DNA of 64,000 bases, taken from contig JAAVLL010000001.1 of the NCBI GenBank assembly GCA_012103035.1, positions 1,214,501 to 1,278,500 of the forward strand, written 5' to 3'. Of the stretch, positions 23,982-35,459 are shown piece after piece. A program made the translations under genes and the position numbers. Positions within the stretch are counted from its first letter, which is position 1; each line of letters begins with the position of its first letter. The stretch comes from Brucella oryzae. GTDB taxonomy: Bacteria > Pseudomonadota > Alphaproteobacteria > Rhizobiales > Rhizobiaceae. The notes beneath the pieces were generated by a model. That model had not been told where the DNA came from. It saw nothing but the letters and a program-made list of their open reading frames with translations, and ran no database searches.

Positions 23982-25365
23982 ATGCCCGTAGAAATTCTCA
24001 TGCCCGCACTTTCCCCAACCATGGAAGAGGGCAAGCTCTCCAAGTGGCTGAAGAAGGAGGGCGACAAGGTTACGTCCGGCGATGTGATCGCTGAAATTGA
24101 AACCGACAAGGCGACGATGGAAGTCGAAGCTGTCGATGAAGGTACGATTGGCAAGTTTCTTGTCGATGAAGGCACTGAAGGCGTGAAGGTCAATACGCCG
24201 ATTGCCGTGCTTCTCGGTGACGGCGAAAGCGCTTCCGATATCGGTTCTGCTCCGGCTGCGAAGGCTGAAGCACCGAAGGAAGAGCCGAAAGCCGAAGAAA
24301 AAGGCTGATTCTGTTCCGGCTGCTCCCAAGGCTCCGGCACTCGAAGTCGCGTCCGACCCGGACATTCCGGCTGGCACCGAAATGGTTTCGATGACAGTTC
24401 GTGATGCGCTTCGTGATGCGATGGCAGAAGAAATGCGCCGCGACCCGAACGTTTTCGTGATGGGTGAAGAAGTTGCCGAATATCAGGGCGCCTACAAGGT
24501 AACGCAGGGGCTTCTCGATGAGTTCGGTTCCAAGCGCGTTGTCGATACCCCGATCACTGAGCACGGTTTTGCCGGTGTAGGTGTTGGCGCTGCTTTTGCA
24601 GGTCTGCGTCCGATCGTTGAATTCATGACTTTCAACTTCGCTATGCAGGCAATCGATCAGATTGTGAACTCCGCCGCCAAGACGCTTTATATGTCCGGCG
24701 GGCAGATGGGCGCTCCGATGGTCTTCCGTGGTCCGTCCGGTGCGGCTGCACGCGTTGCTGCTCAGCATTCGCAGTGCTACGCGGCATGGTACAGCCATAT
24801 TCCGGGTCTCAAGGTCATCATGCCCTACACGGCAGCCGACGCCAAGGGCCTGCTGAAGGCTGCAATCCGCGATCCGAATCCGGTGATCTTTCTCGAAAAC
24901 GAAATTCTCTACGGTCATCATTTCGATGTGCCCAAGCTTGATGATTTCGTTCTGCCGATCGGCAAAGCCCGCATTCACAAGCAGGGCACGGACGCGACCA
25001 TCGTTTCGTTCGGTATCGGCATGACCTATGCTATCAAGGCGGCCGAAGAGTTGGGCCAGCAGGGTATCGATGTTGAAATCATCGATCTGCGTACGATCCG
25101 CCCGATGGATATTCCAACGGTTGTGGAATCGGTCAAGAAGACCGGCCGTCTGGTGACTGTGGAAGAAGGCTTCCCGCAGTCGTCCGTTGGTACGGAAATC
25201 GCCACCCGCGTCATGCAGCAGGCCTTCGATTATCTCGATGCGCCGATCCTGACCATTGCCGGCAAGGATGTCCCGATGCCTTATGCGGCAAATCTTGAAA
25301 AGCTGGCGCTGCCGACGGTCGCCGAAGTGGTCGAAGCGGTGAAAGCCGTTAGCTATACCGCTTAA
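23982..25365 (+). CDS. pdhB: Pyruvate dehydrogenase E1 component, beta subunit with N-terminal lipoyl domain (one frameshift)
   Basis: The beta subunit of E1. Residues 1-80 form a biotinyl/lipoyl domain with the lipoylated lysine in [13 protein letters not shown], an alphaproteobacterial feature. An Ala/Pro/Glu/Lys-rich linker leads to the catalytic half starting at about [20 protein letters not shown]. Catalytic-half signatures are [38 protein letters not shown] and [16 protein letters not shown]. The break is in an A run near 24297 (GAAGAAAAAGGCT), where one A looks extra (or two are missing). The total is about 461 residues, as in related species. The start is the ATG at 23982 after CAGGAAGGTGTTGTC. 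Confidence 0.96.
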
Positions 25366-25382
25366 ACAGAAAGGGTCTGGAC

Positions 25383-26723
25383 ATGCCGATCAATATCACC
25401 ATGCCAGCGCTTTCTCCGACAATGGAAGAAGGCAACCTGTCGAAATGGCTGGTCAAGGAAGGCGACAAGATCGCTCCCGGCGATGTTATTGCTGAAATCG
25501 AGACCGACAAGGCTACGATGGAAGTGGAAGCGGTGGACGAAGGCACGGTTGCCAAGATCGTGGTTCCTGCCGGTTCCGAAGGCGTCAAGGTCAATGCGCT
25601 GATCGCCATCCTCGCAGAAGAAGGCGAAGACGTGGCGGCTGCAGCCAAGGGCGCAGCATCTGTTTCGAAGGCTGACGCTCCGAAAGAAGAGCCGAAGCCG
25701 GCTGAAGTCCAAAAGGAAGCCGCAGTTCCTGTTGCGGCGCCCACGCCGGCTAAGGTGGAGCCGTCCGCTGCCGCCTCGAATCAGGGGACCGTGTGTTCGC
25801 CTCACCGCTTGCGCGTCGTATCGCCAGGAATCCGGTGTCGATATCGCTGCCGTGAAGGGTACCGGCCCGCATGGTCGTGTCGTTCAGCGCGATGTGGAAG
25901 CCGCTCTGGCTTCCGGTGGGGTCAAGGCTGCTCAGCCGAAGGCGGAAGCTGTCTCTGCTGCCGCTCCAAAGCCGATGTCGGATGATGCCGTTCTCAAGCT
26001 TTTGAAGAAGGCACCTACGAGATCGTTCCGCATGACGGCATGCGCAAGACGATTGCCCGCCGTCTGGTGGAATCGAAGCAGACCGTTCCGCATTTCTATC
26101 TGACGATCGATTGCGAGCTGGATGCGCTTCTGGCTCTGCGTTCGCAGATCAATGCTGCTGCGCCGATGGTCAAGACGGAGAAGGGCGAGGTTCCGGCCTA
26201 CAAGCTCTCGGTCAACGATATGGTCATCAAGGCAACGGCTCTGGCGCTGCGCGATGTCCCGGACGCCAATGTGTCGTGGACCGAAGGCGGCATGGTCAAG
26301 CACAAGCGCGCTGATGTCGGCGTTGCTGTCTCCATTCCGGGTGGCCTGATTACGCCTATCGTTCGTCAGTCGGACTCAAAGACATTATCGGCGATTTCCA
26401 ACGAGATGAAGGACCTTGCCAAGCGCGCGCGTGATCGCAAGCTGAAGCCTGAAGAGTATCAGGGTGGTTCGACCTCCGTGTCCAACCTCGGCATGTTCGG
26501 CGTGAAGGACTTTGCCGCGATCATCAATCCGCCCCATGCGACCATTTTCGCAATCGGTGCAGGTGAACAGCGTGCAGTGGTCAAGAACGGTGAAATCAAG
26601 GTTGCGACCGTTATGTCCGTAACCCTTTCAACCGATCACCGTGCCGTCGATGGCGCGTTGGCTGCTGAACTTGCACAGGCCTTCAAGCGTCACATCGAAA
26701 ATCCGATGGGTATGCTGGTCTGA
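25383..26723 (+). CDS. pdhC: Dihydrolipoamide acetyltransferase, E2 of pyruvate dehydrogenase (three frameshifts)
   Basis: E2 core protein that transfers the acetyl group to CoA. The start is the ATG at 25383 ([20 protein letters not shown]). An N-terminal lipoyl domain (lysine in [11 protein letters not shown], about residue 43) is followed by a linker and an E3/E1-binding domain (VFASPLARRIAKESGVD after correction). The catalytic core carries the STDHRAVDG motif with the active-site histidine near the C-terminus. Single bases are missing near 25788 (G run), 25831 (CCAAGG) and 26003 (CTTTTCGAA); together they restore the original frame. The corrected length of 447 residues matches the family. 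Confidence 0.96.
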
Positions 26724-26777
26724 TCGATCAACTTCAAGGGCGTCGTGTTCTGCTGAACTCGACGCCTGAGGTTTTGA

Positions 26778-27365
26778 ATGGCTGGACAACTGAACCTACG
26801 CCGGGCCGAACGCCGTGAAGCCGCTGAGATCGCCATTCTTGTCGATATCTCGTCGCACGGTTTTGCGTCATGGCTCTGGTACAGTGCGGTTCTTGACGGA
26901 CAAACTGAAACGGCCATGGAACGCGGTCGGCAATATATGCGCGCCGACGGCACCGAGGGCTGGCAGAGTACGACTATAGCCGAGTGGGCTGGCGAGATTG
27001 CCGGGCTTTCCATCGGCTTTACCGTGGACGAAAGCATTAACGATCAGTCGGCAAAACATCCGGTTATGGATCAGCTGATCGCGATGCAGCGCAAGGTCAT
27101 TGGGAACCGCTTTATAGACAGCGTTGGCGTTTATCGGGAGTTCCGCGGCAAGGGAATTGGCCGCGCTCTTGTCGCCAACGAGATTGACCTGGCTCGTCGG
27201 AACGGCAACCAGACCATCAGCCTGATAACCGAAAGCCACAACGATGTGGCGCTTTCCCTTTACGGCGCCCATGGTTTCAAGGAAATTGAGCGGCTCGAAG
27301 CGATAGAACGCGTTGGGCAGGACAAAAGACACGACTGGGTGCTGCTCACCCGAGAAGTGAACTGA
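26778..27365 (+). CDS. GNAT-family N-acetyltransferase, intact
   Basis: A 195-residue acetyltransferase of unknown substrate. The start is the ATG at 26778 (MAGQLNLRRAERREAAEIA). The acetyl-CoA binding motif A is seen as DSVGVYREFRGKGIGRALVANEI (about residues 115-137: VYREFRGKGIGRAL), followed by the beta-strand and helix SLYGAHGFKEIERLE. It sits between pdhC and lpdA on the same strand, 54 bases after pdhC and 16 bases before lpdA, so it is almost certainly co-transcribed with the complex. Whether it acts on a protein or on a small molecule cannot be read from sequence. Confidence 0.85.
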   Translation: MAGQLNLRRAERREAAEIAILVDISSHGFASWLWYSAVLDGQTETAMERGRQYMRADGTEGWQSTTIAEWAGEIAGLSIGFTVDESINDQSAKHPVMDQLIAMQRKVIGNRFIDSVGVYREFRGKGIGRALVANEIDLARRNGNQTISLITESHNDVALSLYGAHGFKEIERLEAIERVGQDKRHDWVLLTREVN

Positions 27366-27381
27366 GCAAAGGCAGGACAAT

Positions 27382-28843
<1,462 letters not shown>

Positions 28844-28858
28844 GACGGAGGGACGCTC

Positions 28859-29122
28859 ATTCCGCTGATCGAAAACGGAGGGCCATGGCGGCGTGCCGCC
28901 TGGCCCATCATCAAATGGTGTACCGTGGGAGGGCTGGTGCTGGGGTTTGCAGCCGGCACTTTGAGTGTTCTTGGCGGCAACACCATATCGGTCAACGGAA
29001 TGGCCCTAACTGGCTGGTACGGTGTCTGGGCGCTTACATTGGCGCTCGGCACTGCGGGCTTGGTGTTTGGCTTGATATGGGCATTGGTTTTCCGGGCTCT
29101 CGGACTGGCGGCGCGGCGATGA
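28859..29122 (+). CDS. Small two-helix membrane protein of unknown function
   Basis: An open frame of about 87 codons reads IPLIENGGPWRRAAWPIIKW, then two hydrophobic helices (GGLVLGFAAGTLSVLGG and GVWALTLALGTAGLVFGLIW) and the basic end FRALGLAARR. GGAGGG at 28847-28852 is well placed for a start at 28859, but the codon there is ATT, and no ATG/GTG/TTG follows before the GTG at 28925. Either ATT is used, a base error hides an ATG, or translation starts late at 28925. It lies 15 bases after lpdA in the same direction. I do not recognise the family. Confidence 0.6.
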   Translation: MPLIENGGPWRRAAWPIIKWCTVGGLVLGFAAGTLSVLGGNTISVNGMALTGWYGVWALTLALGTAGLVFGLIWALVFRALGLAARR

Positions 29123-29220
29123 GTAGCAAATCGCTTAAGTTGACAGGGTAGAGAGCAGGGATTAGACCGAACCGAATTTGGAAGCATTTCATGAAAATGC
29201 TTCGGATAGGCAGGAAAAGC

Positions 29221-30185
29221 ATGGTTACAGTTCTCGACCTGGTGAACCAAGGCAAGCGTGAACGGCATCCCGAGAAGGCGCATCGTCCGGACAATGTTGT
29301 CCTGAAGAAGCCTGACTGGATTCGCGTCAAGGCTCCTGTCTCGCGCGGCTACAGTGAAACGCGCGATATTGTTCGGTCGAACAAGCTGGTCACGGTTTGC
29401 GAAGAAGCTGGTTGCCCGAACATTGGTGAGTGCTGGGAAAAGAAGCACGCGACCTTCATGATCATGGGCGAGATCTGCACGCGTGCCTGTGCCTTCTGTA
29501 ACGTCTCGACCGGTATTCCGACAGCGCTCGATCCGAACGAACCCGAGAATGTTGCCAAGGCCGTCAAGCAGATGGGCTTGACGCATGTGGTCATCACATC
29601 GGTGGATCGCGACGACCTTGCCGACGGTGGCGCGCAGCATTTTGCTGAGGTCATTCAGGCGATCCGTGAAGCTACTCCTGCGACCACGATTGAAATCCTG
29701 ACGCCGGATTTCCTGCGCAAGGAAGGTGCTCTTGAAGTCGTGGTCAAAGCCCGTCCGGACGTGTTCAACCACAATCTGGAAACTGTGCCGTCGAAATATC
29801 TCAAAGTTCGCCCCGGCGCGCGTTATTTCCATTCGATCCGCCTGCTGCAGCGTGTCAAGGAACTGGACCCGACTATTTTCACCAAGTCCGGCATCATGGT
29901 CGGTCTCGGCGAAGAGCGGAATGAAATTCTTCGCTGATGGATGATCTGCGTTCGGCGGATGTGGATTTCATGACCATCGGTCAGTATCTCCAGCCGACCC
30001 GCAAGCATCATCCTGTCATTCGCTTTGTGACCCCTGACGAATTCAAGTCGTTCGAAACGATTGGCCGGACAAAAGGCTTCCTGCTGGTTGCGTCCAGTCC
30101 GCTGACGCGTTCCTCGCATCACGCTGGCGATGATTTCGCCAAGCTGAGGGCAGCGCGCGAAACGCAGATTGCTGCGCGGGCCTGA
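29221..30185 (+). CDS. lipA: Lipoyl synthase (one frameshift)
   Basis: Radical SAM enzyme that inserts sulfur into octanoyl groups on E2 and related lipoyl domains, so it matures the PdhB and PdhC products upstream. The start is the ATG at 29221 ([20 protein letters not shown]). The auxiliary cluster cysteines are in [27 protein letters not shown] sequence ([13 protein letters not shown]), and the radical SAM motif is [10 protein letters not shown]. One A is missing near 29934 (CTTCAGCTG), after which [20 protein letters not shown] continues to 30185. The corrected length is about 321 residues, normal. Confidence 0.96.
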
Positions 30186-30193
30186 GATAGGAA

Positions 30194-30649
30194 ATGCCGC
30201 AGTTTACGACCGTCAGGCGGGTGCATCACCGGGCAGATCAGATGTTCGGCCTCGTTGCGGATGTTGAGAAATATCCGCAGTTTCTGCCCATGTGTGAGGC
30301 TTTGTCGGTTCGCTCCCGCAAGGAGCGTGACGGGAAGGCCCTTCTCATTGCTGACATGACGGTTGGTTACAAACTTATACGCGAGACTTTCACCAGTCAG
30401 GTGCTGCTGAAGCCCGAGGAAAGCGTCATTGATGTGAAATATCTCGACGGGCCGTTTCGCTATCTCGACAACCGCTGGACTTTCAAGCCGGTGGGCGATG
30501 GAAGCGAATGCGATGTCGAGTTCTTCATCGATTATGAGTTCAAGAGCCGTACCCTTGGCCTCCTTATGGGAACGATGTTCGATCTCGCTTTCAAGAAATT
30601 TTCAGAAGCCTTCGAGAAACGGGCAGACCAGATTTTCGGTCTGGCCTGA
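30194..30649 (+). CDS. RatA/Coq10-like START-domain protein, intact
   Basis: A 151-residue polyketide cyclase/START-fold protein starting MPQFTTVRRVHHRADQMF at 30194. FGLVADVEKYPQFLPMCEAL and the SRTLGLLMGTMFDLAFKKFSEAFEKRA ending are typical of the Coq10/RatA group. Members bind ubiquinone in respiration or, in E. coli RatA, affect ribosomes; the alphaproteobacterial versions are usually placed with Coq10. It lies 8 bases after lipA on the same strand, suggesting co-translation with the lipoate/pyruvate dehydrogenase block. Confidence 0.88.
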   Translation: MPQFTTVRRVHHRADQMFGLVADVEKYPQFLPMCEALSVRSRKERDGKALLIADMTVGYKLIRETFTSQVLLKPEESVIDVKYLDGPFRYLDNRWTFKPVGDGSECDVEFFIDYEFKSRTLGLLMGTMFDLAFKKFSEAFEKRADQIFGLA

Positions 30650-30679
30650 AAACCGTTTTACCCTTTTCTGGATGTGCCT

Positions 30680-31423
30680 TTACTGCGCTGTATAGCCGCC
30701 ATCGACCAGTATGGATGCTCCAGTGACGAAGGAAGCTTCGTCACTTGCCAGAAAAAGAACAACGCTGGCTACTTCTTCGGCGCGACCGAGACGACCTATC
30801 GGATGCAAAGCCACGAGCGCCTGTTTTTGTCGTCCGGAATATCCTTGAGAAGAGGCGTATCGATATAGCCGGGGCAGACTGCGTTCACCCGGATGTTTTG
30901 CGCGCCGTAATCAATGGCGAGCGTCTGCGTTAAAAGTTTTACGCCGCCCTTTGCTGCCGCATAAGCGGTGACAGCTGATTTCCCGACGTGACTGTGAATC
31001 GAGCCGCAGTTCACGATCACGCCGCCACCCTGCGAGCGCATCTGATCGATCGCGTATTTATCGCAGAGATAGACGCCGGTGAGGTTGATATCGATGGTTT
31101 TTGCCATACAGCTTCATCAAGCTCGTCTATCGGGCCGTCTGCGGCAATGCCTGCATTGGCGAACATGATATCGAGGCGGCCATAGGTTTCGACGGTTTTG
31201 GCAATCAGTGCCTGTACAGCTTTCGTATCGGTCACATCGGTTTTGACGAATATTGCCCGCTCGGTGCGGCCTGCAAGCTCGTTGGCCAGTTGCTGGCCAT
31301 GTTCCGAATAATCCGCAATGACGACATTTGCTCCTCGCGAACGAAAGCCCGAACAGTCGCTTCACCGATGCCGCTTGCTCCACCTGTAACGATTGCCACC
31401 TTACCATCGAAACGCATCACCAT
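30680..31423 (-). CDS. Short-chain dehydrogenase/reductase (frameshifted)
   Basis: NAD(P)-dependent oxidoreductase of the classical SDR family, substrate unknown. The start is the ATG at 31421-31423 ([22 protein letters not shown], with the TGxxxGIG cofactor motif). NAG appears in [11 protein letters not shown]. The catalytic triad region is [24 protein letters not shown] (Ser..Tyr-x3-Lys). [13 protein letters not shown] is the loop after the active site. Breaks fall near 31335 (C run), 31108 (T/A run) and 30812. The corrected end reads DGGYTAQ with the stop at 30680-30682, giving about 248 residues. The gene is convergent with the Coq10-like gene. Confidence 0.88.
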
Positions 31424-31485
31424 GATCTCCTTGCCTGGACAAAGACAAGGATAGGGCACCGTAGATAAAAGTATAAGCTCTAAAT

Positions 31486-31975
31486 TTACCGAAGGTTTTC
31501 CAGAACGAGGTCCAGTGCGGCGATAACCGTCGCGTGGCGAATTTCAGCTCGGGTTTTGGGACCGAAACGACATTCGCGATGAAGGGTCGGGCGGCCTTTT
31601 CGTGCCGATGCAATGTGAACGAGACCGACGGGTTTTCATTGGAACTGCCGCCAGGACCGGCAACTCCTGTAACTGCCACAGTTACACTGGCGCGGGAGTG
31701 AGAAAGCGCCCCTTCAGCCATGGAAAGCGCGACTTCCTTCGAGACAGCGCCAACGCGATTGATCAATTCCATCGGAACGCCGATCATTTCGGCTTTCGCT
31801 TCGTTGGAATAGGTCACGAAGCCGCGATCTACGACATCGGACGATCCGGCGATGTCGGTCAAGGCTCCGGCTATAAGCCCGCCTGTGCAGGATTCAGCCG
31901 TGGCGATCATTACACCGGCCTTGCGGCAGGCTTCCAGCGCGACAATGGCTTTTCTTCTGCGATGAGTGCGCTCAT
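31486..31975 (-). CDS. pncC: Nicotinamide-nucleotide amidase (CinA C-terminal domain, PncC) (frameshifted)
   Basis: PncC deamidates nicotinamide mononucleotide in NAD recycling. The start is the ATG at 31973-31975, which overlaps the ispDF stop by ATGA. The reconstructed N-terminus is [21 protein letters not shown], with one A missing near 31952. Signatures are [26 protein letters not shown] and [16 protein letters not shown] further break near 31615 leads into the C-terminal helix ending LDLVLENLR with the stop at 31486-31488. About 163 residues, matching single-domain PncC. It is translationally coupled to ispDF. Confidence 0.9.
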
Positions 31976-33171
31976 TCGGGAACCTCACCGGGGTAGATGA
32001 CGGTTGCCGTTGCAATGGCAGCGATACCCTCGCGGCGCCCAACGAAGCCGAGCTTCTCATTGGTGGTCGCTTTGACGGAAACCCGGTCTGCGGCAATTCC
32101 CAGCATATCGCAAAGCGCTTCTGTCATTGCTGCGCGGTGTGGACCGATCTTCGGTGCTTCGCTGATAAAGGTCACATCGACATTGGCGATACGCCCACCT
32201 GCTTCACGTACGATATTGGCGGCGTGTTCGACAAAGATGCGGGAGGCTGCACCTTTCCACTGCGGGTCGGAAGGAGGGAAATGCGTGCCAATATCACCCG
32301 CTCCTCGCGTCGCAAGCAGGGCGTCGGTCAGCGCATGAAGTCCGACATCGGCGTCTGAATGACCATTGAGTTTTGCTTCATGGGGATTTTCACACCGCAC
32401 AGCGTCACATGATCGCCGGGTTCAAAGGAATGAACGTCGTAGCCATTGCCGGTGCGAATATCGGGAAACGAAACGTGTTCTTGCCGCAGGCGCTTGTCAG
32501 CCATTTCAATATCCTTTGCCCAGGTAAGCTTTGTATTGTCTGCCGATCCTTCGATGATGCGGACGGCGATATTTTGCCATTCGGCGATAGCAGCGTCGTC
32601 CGTGAAATCAGAGCGATTGATCGTGAAGGCTTTTCATGTGCATCGAGGATCGGCGCATAGGGAAAAGCTTGTGGTGTTTGCGCCGCAAACAGGCCAGCGC
32701 GAGGCACCGTCGTTTTACTGTTCCGTCCGCAGCGATTGCTTGAGCGTGTCCGAAACTGCCAGAGCCGGTAGCACGCCTTCATCGGGTGCGAGTTTCCACG
32801 ATGCGCGTCAACAGATCCTGGCTGATAAATGGTCTCACGCCGTCATGAATCATGACATATTGCGGCGCCTGATCTTTCAGAGCAAGAAGACCAAGACGAG
32901 TTGATTCCTGACGTGTGGGACCACCATTTACGACGCGAATGTCGTCCCGGCTTTCTGGAAAGGCGCTTTCGTAAAGCTTATGGTCATCAGGGTGAATGAC
33001 GACAACGATGCTGTCAACGAGCGGACATTCGATGAAAGCGCGTAAAGTGCGGGCAAGAACGGCTTCGCCACCGATGCGCCGGTATTGTTTCGGCCCTTCG
33101 ACGCTCTGACCGGAGCGCTCGCCACGGCCAGCCGCCACGATGACTGCTGCTATCTTTGAAATGGTTGTCAC
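31972..33171 (-). CDS. ispDF: Bifunctional IspD/IspF, MEP isoprenoid pathway (frameshifted)
   Basis: Fused enzyme for two non-consecutive steps of the MEP pathway: the IspD cytidylyltransferase and IspF cyclodiphosphate synthase. The start is taken as the GTG at 33169-33171 ([21 protein letters not shown]); the frame is open three codons further up to a TTG at 33178. The IspD half shows [18 protein letters not shown] and [10 protein letters not shown]. The IspF half shows [37 protein letters not shown] and [15 protein letters not shown]. Breaks lie near 32795, 32735, 32630 and 32390. The full span of about 401 residues fits the fusion seen across alphaproteobacteria. Confidence 0.93.
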
Positions 33172-33336
33172 CTCTGCCAACTATTGCATTTCCAAGCCGA
33201 ATAATGCCTTGCGCGGATAAATGCCAGACGGCAATTGATTTATCGTGATTTTGCGCCGCTTTTCCTTGCGTTGAAATGTGAGGCTGATTAATGTATGTGC
33301 TAATTGCACTATGCACATCAAATAGGCATTTTATTG

Positions 33337-34339
33337 GTGATTTTTCTTGATCAACCTTTGAGCATAAACGGTGTGGCGCTTGCCAACCGTGTCTTTCTTG
33401 CGCCGATGTCGGGCGTTTCGGACCTTCCATTCCGCAGGCGCGCAGCGGAGGCTGGCGCGGGCATGGTCGTGTCTGAAATGGTCGCCAGCGCCGAACTTTG
33501 TAACCGTCACAAGGAAAGCCTTCTGCGCCTCTCAGGCGAGGACTTGGAACGCATGTCGTGCAGCTCGCGGGACGCGAAGCGCATTGGATGGGCGAGGCAG
33601 CCAGGATCGCCGCAGGCGAAGGTGCTGATATCATCGATATCAATATGGGCTGCCCGGCCAAGAAAGTGACAGGCGGTTATTCCGGGTCTGCGCTGATGCG
33701 CGATCTCGATCACGCAATGACCCTCGTTGAGGCAACTGTCAATGCGGTCAGCGTTCCGGTTACGCTCAAGATGCGGCTGGGGTGGGACGAGAAAGTATCA
33801 ATGCGCCTGAACTGGCAAGGCGTGCGGAAGATGCCGGTATCGCCATGGTGACTGTCCATGGGCGTACGCGTTGTCAGTTCTATGAAGGCAAGGCGGACTG
33901 GGATGCAATTCGCGCTGTTCGCGACGCGGTCAGGATCCCACTGGTTGCCAATGGAGATATGGCGTGTCGAGGTGATGCTGAGGAAATTATGCGCCGCTCT
34001 GGAGCTGATGCCGTGATGGTCGGGCGTGCCTCTTATGGGCAACCGTGGCTGGCCGGTGCAATTGCAGGAAGTGACTTTGCCCCACAGTCTCGAAATGAAG
34101 TTCTTGATTATATTATAAAGCATTACGAAGATATGCTCGAGCATTATGGAAGCGCGACGGGCATCCGTCATTCCCGCAAACATCTCGGCTGGTATCTTGA
34201 TCGTCACGCTGGCGCTACATGTACGCCTGCCGAGAAAGCGGAAGTGATGACCCTGACCGAGCGGCAAGCCGTCATCGACGCTTTGCGTCGTATATTCATG
34301 CGCGAAGCTTCAGAATCCGCGCTCAAAGAGGTTGCCTGA
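33337..34339 (+). CDS. dusB: tRNA-dihydrouridine synthase, DusB/NifR3 type (frameshifted)
   Basis: FMN-dependent reductase of specific tRNA uridines. Most likely starts at the GTG at 33337 (MIFLDQPLSINGVALANRV); a TTG three bases earlier is possible. FLAPMSGVSDLPFRRRAAEAGAGMVVSEM is the FMN-binding start, NMGCPAKKVTGG carries the catalytic cysteine, and MVTVHGRTRCQFYEGKADW is the second signature. Breaks lie near 33550 (ERHVVQL region) and near 33800 (GAAAGTATC). The gene overlaps ntrB by ATGA, as in the nifR3-ntrB-ntrC operons of rhizobia and Brucella. Confidence 0.93.
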
Positions 34340-35459
34340 TGCGCGAGAGAACTGAAACGAACGGCATTCCATCGGTCGTGCTCGATGCCATCAGCCAGCC
34401 GGTTATCATGGTTAGCGCCGAGAACTGTATCGCCTATGCAAATCTGGATGCAGAACAGTTCTTTCGTTCCGGCTCGTCCATTCTGGCGCGCAACCGGCTG
34501 GAGTCCTTTCTGCCCTTTGGTAGTCCGTTGTTGGCGCTGGTCGATCAGGTTCGCACCAGTCAGATGCCGGTGAACGAATATCGCGTCGATGTCTCGTCGC
34601 CACGTCTTGGGGCGGAGCGTATCGTTGATATTTACGTAGCGCCGGTAGCGAGCTGCCGGGCGCTGTGGTCATCCTCTTCAAGGAAAGACGATGGCCGAAA
34701 AGATCGATCGCCAGATGACACATCGCGGCGCGGCGCGGTCCGTGACCGGGCTGGCATCGATGCTGGCTCATGAAATCAAGAACCCTCTCTGGTATCCGTG
34801 GTGCGGCACAATTGCTGGAACAGGTTGTCGGCGATGAGGATCGTGCGCTTGCGCGTCTTATTACCGATGAAACGGATCGGATCGTTTCACTGGTTGACCG
34901 CATGGAGGTTTTCTCGGATGAGCGCCCCATCGAGCGCTCTGCCGTCAATATTCATGCGGTTTTGGATCATGTGAAGGCGATTGCGAAGAACGGGTTCGCA
35001 CGGAAAATCCGTTTTGTGGAAGATTATGATCCTTCTCTCCCACCAGTTTTCGCCAATCGAGACCAACTCGTGCAAGTTTTCCTCAATCTGCTGAAGAATG
35101 CTTCGGAAGCCATAGGCGACCGTGAAGGCGGCGAGATTGTCCTATCCACGGCTTATCGTCCGGGCATTCGTCTGCAGGTGCCGGGTGCGCGGGACAGGGT
35201 GGCGCTGCCTCTCGAATTCTGCGTGCATGACAACGGACCGGGTGTGCCGCAGGACATGCTGCCGCATCTGTTCGATCCCTTCGTGACCACGAAGACCAAT
35301 GGGTCGGGACTGGGATTGGCACTCGTTGCGAAGATCATTGGCGACCATGGCGGTATTATCGAATGCGACAGCCATCCTTCGCGAACGACTTTCCGTATTC
35401 TGATGCCCGCATGGAAAAATACGGAACTGGCAGCTGGAAATACTGGAGATAACGCATGA
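34339..35459 (+). CDS. ntrB: Nitrogen regulation sensor kinase NtrB (frameshifted)
   Basis: Cytoplasmic histidine kinase/phosphatase that controls NtrC in response to PII (GlnB, encoded at 54 kb). The start is the ATG at 34339 ([19 protein letters not shown]). A PAS domain covers about residues 15-110 ([23 protein letters not shown]). The H-box is [13 protein letters not shown]. ATPase motifs are [16 protein letters not shown] (N box), [15 protein letters not shown] (G1), [20 protein letters not shown] (F and G2). Breaks lie near 34646, 34688 and 34793. The corrected length of about 374-375 residues is usual. The end overlaps ntrC by four bases. Confidence 0.94.

Noticed and set aside
22800..24377. 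A 525-codon minus-strand frame opposite pdhA and pdhB
   Set aside because: Codon-structure shadow of pdhA/pdhB; low-complexity composition and no motif.
29119..29151. A 10-codon frame (MSSKSLKLTG) overlapping the stop of the small membrane gene
   Set aside because: Too short, with no motif and no independent evidence of translation.
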